The translations under genes and the position numbers were made by a program. The notes below the pieces were generated by a model that had not been told where the DNA came from, searched no databases, and saw only the letters and a list, made by a program, of their open reading frames with translations. 34,545 bases of DNA, from the NCBI GenBank assembly GCA_016219185.1, contig JACRBZ010000060.1, positions 1 to 34,545 on the forward strand, read 5' to 3'. The stretch is from Deltaproteobacteria bacterium (lineage in GTDB: Bacteria > Desulfobacterota > Desulfobacteria > Desulfobacterales > Desulfatirhabdiaceae). Positions 27,366 through 34,545 of the stretch are shown in pieces. The first letter of the stretch is position 1. Each line of letters starts with the position of its first letter.

Positions 27366-28427
27366 ATGGAAAAATTAAAGCGCGCCATCGATTCCATAAA
27401 ATCCCCCGACAGAATGATTTATGAGAAGGCACTTGCGCGGCTTGCGGATCAGGCACGCCCGGCCGGAAGCCTGGGCATTCTCGAGAATATTTCGGCCCGG
27501 CTTGCAGCCATTGCCGGAACCCTTGATGTTCGCCTCGAAAGCAAGGTCATCGTGACCTGTGCCGGCGATCACGGGGTTGTCGAGGAAGGGGTCAGTCTCT
27601 TTCCCCGGGAAGTGACCCCCCAGATGGTCTTAAATTTTGTCGGCGGGGGAGCTTCGATCAATGTTCTCGGAAAACATGCCGGCGCCAGGGTCATTGCAGC
27701 GGATCTGGGAGTCAATTATGACTTCGATTCTGCCCTTCCCATCTTTCACAAGAAGGTCGGAAAGGGAACGGCAAACTTTGCCAAAGGTCCTGCCATGACG
27801 CGGGAGCAGGCGGTCAGATCCATCGAGGCCGGCATCGAGATCGTCGAGGAGCTTTTTGATCAAGGCCCGGTGAATCTTCTGGGTACCGGTGACATGGGGA
27901 TCGGCAACACAACGCCATCGACCGCGGTCATTGCGGCATTTTCGGGGATTCCGGTTGAAAAGCTCACGGGCCGTGGAACCGGGATCGGCGATGTTGCCCT
28001 CGGGAACAAGATCGCCGTTATCGAAAAAGCCTTGTCGATGCATGCTCCCGACCCCCGTGACCCGATCGATATCCTCTCCAAGGTAGGCGGATTCGAGATC
28101 GGAGGACTGGCGGGGCTCGTGATCGGGGCCGCGGCAAAGGGGATCCCCGTGGTCTGCGACGGGTTCATCTCCACCGCCGGGGCGCTGATCGCCTGTGAAC
28201 TGGCGCCGGCTGCAAAGGCATACCTGTTTACAAGCCACAGGTCCGTGGAGGTGGGTCATCGGTACATGCACGTGAGGCTTGGCATCGAGCCCCTGCTGGA
28301 TCTGGGCTTTCGCCTGGGAGAGGGAACCGGGGCCGCGATTGCCATGGAACTTCTGGATGCCGCCACCCGGATTCTTGCGGATATCAAGACATTTGCGGAA
28401 GTCGCCATAAAAAATGCCCAGATCTGA
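27366..28427 (+). CDS. cobT: Nicotinate-nucleotide:(dimethyl)benzimidazole phosphoribosyltransferase
   Basis: A 353-residue CobT, which transfers phosphoribose from nicotinate mononucleotide to a benzimidazole, giving the alpha-ribazole phosphate that becomes the cobamide lower ligand. Motifs are AGDHGVVEEGVSLFPREVTP, FVGGGASINVL, TGDMGIGNTTPSTAV, CDGFISTAGALIA, HRSVEVGH and LGEGTGAAIAM; Glu319 in the last block is in the place of the CobT catalytic base. I start at the ATG at 27366, eight bases after AAGGAG, not at a TTG two codons earlier. It overlaps the next gene by 14 bases. Its position second in the operon matches bza clusters and ties lower-ligand synthesis to its activation. Confidence 0.96.
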   Translation: MEKLKRAIDSIKSPDRMIYEKALARLADQARPAGSLGILENISARLAAIAGTLDVRLESKVIVTCAGDHGVVEEGVSLFPREVTPQMVLNFVGGGASINVLGKHAGARVIAADLGVNYDFDSALPIFHKKVGKGTANFAKGPAMTREQAVRSIEAGIEIVEELFDQGPVNLLGTGDMGIGNTTPSTAVIAAFSGIPVEKLTGRGTGIGDVALGNKIAVIEKALSMHAPDPRDPIDILSKVGGFEIGGLAGLVIGAAAKGIPVVCDGFISTAGALIACELAPAAKAYLFTSHRSVEVGHRYMHVRLGIEPLLDLGFRLGEGTGAAIAMELLDAATRILADIKTFAEVAIKNAQI

Positions 28428-30171
28428 CGATCCGTCTCGCAAAGACGAAGGCGATGCCGATCCTTCCCATGTGGATTATCAGTTCATAGAGAATCTCTCC
28501 ACCGCCTACTGGCAATCGGAGGTTCTTTTTTCCGCGCTGGAGCTGAAGCTCTTCGATCACATCGAAAGCGAGCCCATGACCACCGGAAAGCTCTGCGCGC
28601 TTTCCGGGTGCAATGAAGATGGACTTTACCGTCTCCTTAAGGTGATGAAGCGGATGGAACTGATCGGGGAGAGCGAAGGGTGCTGGTTCAACAGCCAGGT
28701 TGCCAGGCGCTATCTGGTCGAGAAGAGTCCTGCCTACATGGGGGATTTTTTTCTCTATCGCCGTGCCATGCAGGATAACTTTCGGCTTCTGACGCGGAAA
28801 ATCTCCGCAAATGGCGAGCCTGAAGCAGCGGGCCGCAACGGATATTCGGCTTCTGTGGCGGATTCTCCAACAGATTCTCCAACAGATTCTCCAACAGATG
28901 CTTCGGCAGATGTTGCGGCAGATGTTGCGGCAGATGTTGCGGCGGATTCCGTGGCAGATTATGCAAAGAGAAACTTCAACTATGTCCGGGCACTGGATCA
29001 ACTGGCAAGGCAGAAGGCAGGGGAAATCGTTGAGATTCTCTTGTGCGAAACCTGGACGCCGCCCGTTCTCGACCTGGGCGGAGGCGCGGGATCGCTCTGC
29101 CGCTTCCTGTTGGCCTCTCTTTTCGGTGCGGACCGGAAAAAGGAAATCCATTTCGAAGCGACCGACGATAAGATCGAAGGGATGTCCGGTGCAACCGGCG
29201 CGATCCGGGGAGTTCTCCTGGATCTTCCCGAGGTGATCGAAGCCGCACGGAAGATTTACCCGGATGAAACGGATTGGGAAGGGATCGAGACAGTCGGTGC
29301 CGACTTTCGTTTTCATGCGTTTGAAAAGGAAAGAACCTTCGGCCTCATCGTGATGAGCAATTTTCTTCATGCCTACGGAGAGAAGGAGGCCCGCAAACTT
29401 CTCGAAAAGGCGCTCGGTCTTTTAAAGCCCGGGGGAAAGGTCCTCATTCACGACTATTTTCCGGACCGCCTGGGCCGCAATCCCCAAAAAGGGGCAGTCT
29501 ACGATCTGGCCATGATGCTGAATACCTATGACGGCAAGTGTCATGAGACTTCCCGTGTGGTTTCATGGCTTGAGGCCGCCGGTATTCGGCAAAGCGTTGT
29601 TCTCGATCTTGAAACAGACAGCTCTTTGATCCTGGCCGGGGAAAAACTTTCCCGGGATCATCTTATTCCCTTGTCGCTTCAGTGGGCCGATATCGCCGTT
29701 TCCGAGGGGTTCAGGCGGGCTGTTCCCATTTTAACGGAAAAGATTGCAACTGCTCCGTGGGTCAGGCTCAAATGCAGGTACGGATGCAAGGGATTCGGAA
29801 AAAATCTTCAGTGCCCCCCGAACGGCGGGGACGACCTTGAGACGAAACGAATGCTCAGTTCTTACAAATGGGCGCTTCTTCTGGAAGGGGCGCCGCCCGG
29901 AAGACGGTTTCATCAGCAATTGCTCGGGCTCGAGAAAAAGGCTTTTCTCAGTGGCTTGCACAAGGCCTTTGTCCTGGGAGCCGGCCCCTGCACGGTTTGC
30001 GACAAGTGTCCCGGCGAGGGGGAATGCATCCGAACCGACCTTTCCCGGCCTTCGATGGAAGCTTCGGGGATCGATGTCTATCAGACGGCAAAAGAGGCGG
30101 GCCTTTATCTGGCACCGGTTAAGGAGCGTGGCCAGTATGTCAAATATATCGGTTTGCTGCTATTGGAGTAG
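28414..30171 (+). CDS. bzaC: SAM-dependent O-methyltransferase fused to DUF2284 (BzaC-like)
   Basis: A 585-residue fusion. Residues about 20-130 are the winged-helix dimerisation domain of class I O-methyltransferases (STAYWQSEVLFSALELKLFD). A low-complexity linker of repeated D-x-x-T/A tetrapeptides follows (about 150-181). The SAM-binding domain has LDLGGGAG (Asp220), a roughly 25-residue insert, LLDLPEVIE and LKPGGKVLIHDYF. The C-terminal about 150 residues are DUF2284, a putative metal/Fe-S-binding module with Cys454, 458, 467 and then Cys526, 529, 532, 538 (GPCTVCDKC) and RPSMEASGIDV. In the bza pathway BzaC O-methylates 5-hydroxybenzimidazole to 5-methoxybenzimidazole, which fits the position after cobT. 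The role of DUF2284 is unknown; it might receive electrons, hold a cluster or bind a cobamide-related ligand. Start ATG overlaps cobT. Confidence 0.88.
   Translation: MPRSDDPSRKDEGDADPSHVDYQFIENLSTAYWQSEVLFSALELKLFDHIESEPMTTGKLCALSGCNEDGLYRLLKVMKRMELIGESEGCWFNSQVARRYLVEKSPAYMGDFFLYRRAMQDNFRLLTRKISANGEPEAAGRNGYSASVADSPTDSPTDSPTDASADVAADVAADVAADSVADYAKRNFNYVRALDQLARQKAGEIVEILLCETWTPPVLDLGGGAGSLCRFLLASLFGADRKKEIHFEATDDKIEGMSGATGAIRGVLLDLPEVIEAARKIYPDETDWEGIETVGADFRFHAFEKERTFGLIVMSNFLHAYGEKEARKLLEKALGLLKPGGKVLIHDYFPDRLGRNPQKGAVYDLAMMLNTYDGKCHETSRVVSWLEAAGIRQSVVLDLETDSSLILAGEKLSRDHLIPLSLQWADIAVSEGFRRAVPILTEKIATAPWVRLKCRYGCKGFGKNLQCPPNGGDDLETKRMLSSYKWALLLEGAPPGRRFHQQLLGLEKKAFLSGLHKAFVLGAGPCTVCDKCPGEGECIRTDLSRPSMEASGIDVYQTAKEAGLYLAPVKERGQYVKYIGLLLLE
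28861..28956 (+). repeat. 12-bp in-frame tandem repeat inside bzaC
   Basis: Eight consecutive 12-base units, all beginning with GAT. Units 1-3 are identical GATTCTCCAACA; units 5-7 are GATGTTGCGGC(A/G); units 4 and 8 are variants. They encode DSPT x3, DASA, DVAA x3 and DSVA. Because the unit is a multiple of three, copy-number change would lengthen or shorten the linker without breaking the frame. Confidence 0.93.
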
Positions 30172-30174
30172 GTG

Positions 30175-31524
30175 ATGAAAATTTCTCTTGTTCAGCTCCC
30201 CACTTCCCACCACGGCGCCGGTGAGAAGGTCTATCCCCTGGGCCTTTCCAGGCTTTCGAGTCTGGTTCCTGTGGAATACACAAAAAGTGCTCTGGACATG
30301 AATCTCTTTCCCGATCCGTGGCCGGAGCTGAAAACGATGATCGAAGATCAGCGGCCGGATATCGTCGCTTTTTCACTGAGGAATATCGATCCTCTTGCCG
30401 GTCACCTGGTCTCCTATCTCTCGTCCCTGAAAACAGCCGCCACGCTGGTTCGAAAGCTCCTTCCGGATTCGCGGATACTGGTCGGTGGCCCTGCTTTTTC
30501 TCTCTTTGGAACCCGGCTCATGGAAGCGGTTGCCGAGATAGACTACGGTCTCGTGGGGGAAGGGGAGCGGGCATTTCCCCGGATCATCGCAGGTGTTATC
30601 GACGCGGCGACGGTTCCGGGTCTGCTCTGGCGAAAAGATGGCGTGATCCGTCAAAATCCTCCGGGTCCGGGCATTCCCCTGGATGAGATTCCCCCCATGG
30701 ACATGGCTGCCTTTGATCCCGCGGATTACACGAAGGGAAACGCCTATGTCGCTCCTGTGGGGATAGAGGGCAAGCGGGGGTGCGATCTTAGCTGCGGCTA
30801 CTGCGTTTATCCCAGTCTCGGCGGGGGGAGGATGCGCCTGAGGAGCCCGGAAAAAATCGCGGACGAAATCGAATTCCTGCACCGGGAGCACGGCATCTCT
30901 CTCTTTCACTTTACGGACGCGGTGGTCAATCGGCCGATCGATCATTTCGAGGCGTTGATGGATGCGCTCATTCACAGAAAACTCGATGTCGGCTGGACGG
31001 GCTTTTTCAGGGAAGACACCCTGGATCACAGGCTCGCGGAGCTTGCCATGGCCGCAGGTCTGGTTGCCATCTACTTTTCGGCGGATGCGCTCACGGATCA
31101 CGGCCTGAAGCTTCTGGGAAAGCGGCTGACCAAACAGGATATTCTGAGGGCGGCCAAGGTTACGGCCGAAAACAACATTCTGACCATGTGCCATTTTCTG
31201 CTCAATCTTCCCGGGGACGGCGAGGCGGAAGCGGCGGAGGCTTGGGAAATGCTGGATCGTCTGCTTGAAATCCATGCGGGTCCTGCAAACTTAGGGGCCG
31301 TGATCTTCAACCACGTCCGGCTCTATCCCGGAGCCCCGCTGACAAAGCGGCTGATCAAAAGCGGGGATCTTTCTTCCGAGGTCGATCTCCTTTATCCGTA
31401 TTATCACAATCCCCCGAGGTTTTCTCATCTCCTTCACGAGATGGAAGCCCACTGCCATTGCGCGGGTGTTTTTTCGAGGCTGAAACCGGCGTTTCGCCTG
31501 GATTCGAGCATGGAGAACACGTGA
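30175..31524 (+). CDS. bzaD: B12-binding radical SAM enzyme (BzaD-like)
   Basis: A 449-residue class B radical SAM protein. The N-terminal about 150 residues form a Rossmann B12-binding domain (MKISLVQLPTSHHGAGEKVY, RPDIVAFSLRNIDP, ILVGGPAFSLFG, YGLVGEGERAF), and the radical SAM cluster is C203-x3-C207-x2-C210 (RGCDLSCGYC). In the bza pathway BzaD is a methyltransferase that adds a carbon-linked methyl to the methoxybenzimidazole, and B12-radical SAM enzymes do such C-methylations. The assignment rests on order after bzaC. I start at the ATG at 30175, six bases after GGAG and three bases after the bzaC stop; a GTG one codon earlier is possible. Confidence 0.86.
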   Translation: MKISLVQLPTSHHGAGEKVYPLGLSRLSSLVPVEYTKSALDMNLFPDPWPELKTMIEDQRPDIVAFSLRNIDPLAGHLVSYLSSLKTAATLVRKLLPDSRILVGGPAFSLFGTRLMEAVAEIDYGLVGEGERAFPRIIAGVIDAATVPGLLWRKDGVIRQNPPGPGIPLDEIPPMDMAAFDPADYTKGNAYVAPVGIEGKRGCDLSCGYCVYPSLGGGRMRLRSPEKIADEIEFLHREHGISLFHFTDAVVNRPIDHFEALMDALIHRKLDVGWTGFFREDTLDHRLAELAMAAGLVAIYFSADALTDHGLKLLGKRLTKQDILRAAKVTAENNILTMCHFLLNLPGDGEAEAAEAWEMLDRLLEIHAGPANLGAVIFNHVRLYPGAPLTKRLIKSGDLSSEVDLLYPYYHNPPRFSHLLHEMEAHCHCAGVFSRLKPAFRLDSSMENT

Positions 31525-33041
31525 AGATCATCGTTTTGGAGCACCCGAGAATCCGTTCGGGACTAAGATTCAACGACATTGCGAACACCCCCCTCTGGTC
31601 CTGCCTGATGGGCGGCTATGTGGCATCGGCCCTGAAAGCCGCCGGCCATGAAGTCTGCTTTATCGACTGCACGGTGAACGGCTGGGATTTTCCCAAAGCC
31701 GCTGATGAAATCACGGCCTTTTCCCCGGCCCTTCTGGCTGTGAATTGCGTCTATATGTGGGAGAAGACCGGCGCGATCTTTTCTTTTTTTCAGAATTTGA
31801 GAAGCGCGGGCTTCAAGGGCCACATCAATCTCTTCGGGTTCTATCCCACCCTGGCTTACCGGACGATCCTGAGATTTCGCGGGGAAGTGGACACGATTTC
31901 CGTGGGAGAGTGCGAGATTACGGTCAAAGAACTGGCAAGTTGTCTGGAATCATTTGGACGTGCAGGGGAAATCGCAGGGCTGGCCCATTGGAGCGGAGAA
32001 GGGATCCATATGGCCGGTCCCAGGTCGCCCCATCGGGACCCGGATCTCTTTAACCTTCCCTTGCGGGCGGATGGCGGGTTCCGTACGGCATCTATCCTGG
32101 GCAGCAGGGGGTGTTATAACCACTGCAGCTTCTGTCCGGTCCCCTCATTCTATAACCAGGGTCCCCTCTGGCGGGGCAGGAGCCCGGAAAATATCCTTCT
32201 TGAAATGAAGTCGCTCATTTCAACGGGAATTCGGGATTTCTATTTTGCGGACCCCAATTTCATCGGCCCCGGAAAAAAGGGAAAAGAAAGAACTCTGAGG
32301 CTGATGGAACTGATCCGGCCCTTACAAATCACCTTCGGCATGGAGACAAGGCCCGAAGACCTGGACGAAGAGATCATGGAAAGCCTGGTTTCATCGGGGT
32401 TCACCAGCATGCTCCTGGGTGTCGAGAGCGGTTCCAAAACCCTTCTTAGCCGGCTCTCCAAGGGCTCCACATTAAATAACAGCGAGCGCGCCATTTCACT
32501 CTGCCGCAGCTTCGGCATTGAGCCCGAAATCGGCTTTCTGATGTTCGTTCCGGACAGCACCCTGTCCGATCTTTCTGAAAACCTTGAATTTCTGCGGAAA
32601 AACAACCTCTTGAACCGGCTTGACCGAACGGCCAACCTTTTTTCTCATAATCATATCGTACTCATGGGAACCAGCGGATACCAGAGATACGAAAAAGAAG
32701 GCAGACTCATACCGGCCGGCTATCTGGGATTTGAGGGAGAAATCGAATACGCCGATGAAAGGGTAGGGTGGATTCAGGATGTGGTGGTCTTTGCCTGCCA
32801 TCATGTCCTGCGGCAGAGCGGTTTCGTCGATTCCCCGATCCACTGGCGAAAACCCCAAGAGCAGGGCCCCGCCAAATGGGTCAACGACTACCTGGTGAAG
32901 ATGTTTGAAAGGCTTTTAAAAAACGCCGAATCCTTGAAGACATTGGATGAACCGGAAATGGTGAAGAAAGATATCGAAATGGAGATCAATCGGGAAATAT
33001 GGGAGAGCCCTTTCAAGAATAAAGGATTTGAACCGACATAG
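31521..33041 (+). CDS. bzaE: B12-binding radical SAM enzyme (BzaE-like)
   Basis: A 506-residue class B radical SAM protein with the same build as the preceding gene: an N-terminal B12-binding region (KIIVLEHPRIRSGLRFNDIA, GGYVASALKAAGHEV, INLFGFYPTLAYR, VGECEITVKEL) and a radical SAM cluster C198-x3-C202-x2-C205 (SRGCYNHCSFC). BzaE completes the conversion to 5,6-dimethylbenzimidazole in the characterised pathway. The GTG at 31521 overlaps the previous stop as GTGA and has a GGAG site, so I prefer it to an ATG 63 bases upstream. It is the last gene of the operon and is followed by a strong terminator. Confidence 0.86.
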   Translation: MKIIVLEHPRIRSGLRFNDIANTPLWSCLMGGYVASALKAAGHEVCFIDCTVNGWDFPKAADEITAFSPALLAVNCVYMWEKTGAIFSFFQNLRSAGFKGHINLFGFYPTLAYRTILRFRGEVDTISVGECEITVKELASCLESFGRAGEIAGLAHWSGEGIHMAGPRSPHRDPDLFNLPLRADGGFRTASILGSRGCYNHCSFCPVPSFYNQGPLWRGRSPENILLEMKSLISTGIRDFYFADPNFIGPGKKGKERTLRLMELIRPLQITFGMETRPEDLDEEIMESLVSSGFTSMLLGVESGSKTLLSRLSKGSTLNNSERAISLCRSFGIEPEIGFLMFVPDSTLSDLSENLEFLRKNNLLNRLDRTANLFSHNHIVLMGTSGYQRYEKEGRLIPAGYLGFEGEIEYADERVGWIQDVVVFACHHVLRQSGFVDSPIHWRKPQEQGPAKWVNDYLVKMFERLLKNAESLKTLDEPEMVKKDIEMEINREIWESPFKNKGFEPT

Positions 33042-33055
33042 GAGTCGTTATGTTG

Positions 33056-33082
33056 CGGGCATGATTTGCTGCCCGTTTTTTT
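33056..33082 (+). terminator. Intrinsic terminator of the bza operon
   Basis: CGGGCA-TGATTTGC-TGCCCG forms a 6-bp GC-rich stem (33056-33075), followed directly by seven T (33076-33082). It begins 14 bases after the bzaE stop codon. Confidence 0.88.
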
Positions 33083-33553
33083 AACGCATTGCTTCTTACC
33101 TTTCCTATTGAAGGATTCTGATATTTTGCCCGTAACGCCGTTTTGAGTATTCTTTTAAAGCATGATCAGGTATATTTGCCCGATGTTTCAGGATATACCG
33201 GTCCCGGCCATGGTGGAATTGCGAAGCAATCATATATCCGATGCCGGAATGTTTATGGGCCGGGTGGTATAAGATTTTCTATATGACACACTGTTATCGG
33301 ATCGGCATCAAACCGGTATCGGACCGGGCAAGCATAGTAGAGAATCATTGAACTGAAAAACAATTAAATTACGTAATATCGATAGGTATCAAAGAAATAT
33401 GCATTATAAATATATTGCTTGACTTGGAAAAACCGATTGTTTATGAAGGGCTTCATGTTGGGGGAGATGTGCAACAATAGCCATCGGACCTGCGGGAATT
33501 CCATGATTTTTTGAAGTTCAAGAAACGAACTATCTGTGGGGGGTTGAAGAAAG
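33083..33553. other. Intergenic region with inverted-repeat structure, no gene seen
   Basis: No coding frame is evident in these 471 bases. The region holds an imperfect long stem: ATACC and CCCGGCC (33195-33209) can pair with GGCCGGG and GGTAT (33258-33270), enclosing a small perfect hairpin ATTGC-GAA-GCAAT (33218-33230). ACCGGTAT at 33312-33319 can also pair with ATACCGGT at 33195-33202. It could be a structured RNA, a REP-like element or an operator set for the next gene. Confidence 0.4.
33419..33447 (+). promoter_or_regulatory. Candidate promoter of the YD-repeat gene
   Basis: TTGACT (33419-33424) and TATGAA (33442-33447) are spaced by an ideal 17 bases and lie about 105 bases before the start codon of the secreted YD-repeat protein. 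Confidence 0.5.
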
Positions 33554-34447
33554 ATGAACGGAACTGATCTGCTTCTTGCAAAACGTGTCTTCCTGTTGCT
33601 TCAATGTATAGTCTGTGTCTTTTCCCTTCAACCTGTTGCCGTTTCGGCCGAATCCGTTTCCTACCAGTACGATGCCCGGCACAGGTTGATCGGTGCCATT
33701 TACGACAGCGGGGTCGCTATCAGTTACACCTATGATGCTGCCGGAAACCGGCTGAATGAGACGGTTTCCTCAAATGCTCCCGGCGCGCTTACAAATGCAT
33801 CTGCTTCCACTACGTTATTGAATAAATCCGCCCAACTGAATAATAGCGGTAAAACGAGTTCCAATCCCAGCGGTTCAGCTAATTTTCAGCATCCCGGTTC
33901 ACAGAACGGCAGCAAAAGCGGCAGCGCAAGCGCACAGGAAAGTGATCCAGCCAAGACTCAAACGCCGTCCACCATCATCTATGAAGATGCCGAACATGGC
34001 GATACCGCCCGTTGGGGGATCTACGACGGTCCTTCCGGAGCCTATATCAATAACATCTATGATCGTGACAGGGGAGGCCGGGTGATTGAACTGAATGGCG
34101 ACGGTCTGCTGAACGGTTACGTTCTTCTCAAGGAGGACGGTTCCTGGTGGAACGATTCCGACCACAAAGTGATCCAGTGGAGCATGAAATACACGGAAGA
34201 CTTTGTTGTCTCGGTCGCGGTTCTGACCACCAGCGGCCTGCGCTATCTGTCTTTCACCCCTGAAGAGGTGAATGTGCTGGGAACAGATACTGATATCTTC
34301 AATGCCCTGGGAGCAGACAGTAAGAATGGGACCTGGCGCACCTATGTCATTGATCTCGGCTATGTGCTGCATGAGGCGCAACCGAACACAACCATCCTTT
34401 CGTTGCTTGGCTTCTCCATACGCGGTGAGCGTGATCTCGCTAACTGA
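33554..34447 (+). CDS. Secreted YD-repeat protein, C-terminus cut by the terminal repeat
   Basis: A 297-residue protein with a signal peptide (FLLLQCIVCVFSLQPVAVSA, cleavage near residue 32) followed by two RHS/YD-type repeats (YQYDARHRLIGAIYDSG and YTYDAAGNRLNE). A Ser/Asn/Gly-rich linker (about 75-135) leads to a beta-rich module (about 140-292: YEDAEHGDTARWGIYDG, RGGRVIELNGDGLLNGY, VIQWSMKY, DGTWRTYVIDL-like) that I have seen attached to secreted proteins of Desulfobacterota-like genomes; it looks like a carbohydrate- or surface-binding fold. After GFSIRG the reading frame enters the terminal inverted repeat at 34426 and stops after ERDLAN, so the natural C-terminus has probably been lost to an insertion. 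The ribosome site is a weak GAAGAAAG. Confidence 0.75.
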   Translation: MNGTDLLLAKRVFLLLQCIVCVFSLQPVAVSAESVSYQYDARHRLIGAIYDSGVAISYTYDAAGNRLNETVSSNAPGALTNASASTTLLNKSAQLNNSGKTSSNPSGSANFQHPGSQNGSKSGSASAQESDPAKTQTPSTIIYEDAEHGDTARWGIYDGPSGAYINNIYDRDRGGRVIELNGDGLLNGYVLLKEDGSWWNDSDHKVIQWSMKYTEDFVVSVAVLTTSGLRYLSFTPEEVNVLGTDTDIFNALGADSKNGTWRTYVIDLGYVLHEAQPNTTILSLLGFSIRGERDLAN

Positions 34448-34545
34448 TGGTCCAAGTTTCAACTTATTTGATGGATGACAATTACGAGCATTATTTTGAC
34501 GACTGCTGTACAAATGGAAAAGGGTAGTACGGGTTCAAAAAAATG
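34426..34545. repeat. Terminal inverted repeat, right copy
   Basis: The exact reverse complement of 21-140. It starts within the coding sequence of the YD-repeat gene, supplies its last residues and stop codon, and continues to the end of the window. The boundary at 34425/34426 matches the boundary at 140/141, as expected for the outer edge of one element inserted at two sites in opposite orientation. Confidence 0.88.

Noticed and set aside
27630..28442. A 270-codon minus-strand open frame
   Set aside because: Antisense to cobT, which is a textbook match on the plus strand.
28861..28956. A CRISPR-like array
   Set aside because: The repeats are 12 bases with no spacers and lie in frame inside a gene.
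28384..29370. A 328-codon minus-strand open frame with repeated ICRN/ICWR units
   Set aside because: It is antisense to bzaC and its repeats are only the reverse reading of the 12-bp tandem repeat; the plus-strand protein has clear domains.
30373..31275. A 300-codon minus-strand open frame
   Set aside because: Antisense to the BzaD-like radical SAM gene; no domain similarity.
31458..31520. An upstream ATG giving a 21-residue longer BzaE
   Set aside because: It would overlap bzaD by 67 bases; the GTG at 31521 has a GTGA overlap, a ribosome site and begins exactly at the conserved N-terminal strand.

Overview
The window looks like bacterial chromosome, most probably from an anaerobic Desulfobacterota (Deltaproteobacteria)-type organism. 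That guess rests on gene content: an anaerobic benzimidazole (bza) operon, a TreS-maltokinase fusion, a GH57/DUF3536 enzyme, a cNMP-PilZ regulator and a YD-repeat secreted protein. No rRNA or marker gene fixes the taxonomy. Both ends of the window lie inside inverted copies of one repeat of at least 120 bp (21-140 and 34426-34545), so this is probably a contig broken at a multicopy element.

Layout. Positions 1-1040 are a mobile-element graveyard: the repeat edge, an IS3-type OrfB remnant and a frameshifted ISL3-type transposase remnant. Then, on the minus strand, come an orphan DUF2442 protein (1062-1340), a large hybrid histidine kinase followed upstream by a response regulator-PP2C phosphatase (1471-5944), and an unrecognised lipoprotein (6032-7201). 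A plus-strand cNMP-binding/PilZ regulator follows (7575-8615).

Positions 8907-25475 are an alpha-glucan/trehalose island of two converging operons. Plus strand: GH57/DUF3536, a GT4 glycogen synthase/GlgM-like enzyme, TreY, then a membrane GGDEF-variant protein and a coiled-coil lipoprotein. Minus strand: GlgA, TreS-maltokinase fusion, TreZ and MalQ, almost without gaps. Together they can extend alpha-glucan (GlgA/GlgM), convert it to trehalose (TreY+TreZ), interconvert trehalose and maltose (TreS), phosphorylate maltose (maltokinase) and recycle maltodextrins (MalQ). GlgE, GlgB, GlgC and GlgP are absent from the window.

Positions 25688-33082 are the most striking locus: promoter, cobalamin riboswitch, intrinsic terminator, then a ThiC-family 5-hydroxybenzimidazole synthase (bzaF type), cobT, a bzaC-type methyltransferase fused to a DUF2284 cysteine-rich domain, and two B12-binding radical SAM enzymes in bzaD and bzaE positions, closed by a strong terminator. 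This is predicted to be a complete anaerobic route from the purine/thiamin intermediate AIR to 5,6-dimethylbenzimidazole and its activation as the cobamide lower ligand. The methyltransferase carries a 12-bp in-frame tandem repeat between its dimerisation and SAM domains.

The window ends with a secreted YD-repeat protein whose C-terminus is cut by the terminal repeat. No tRNA, rRNA or CRISPR array was seen.
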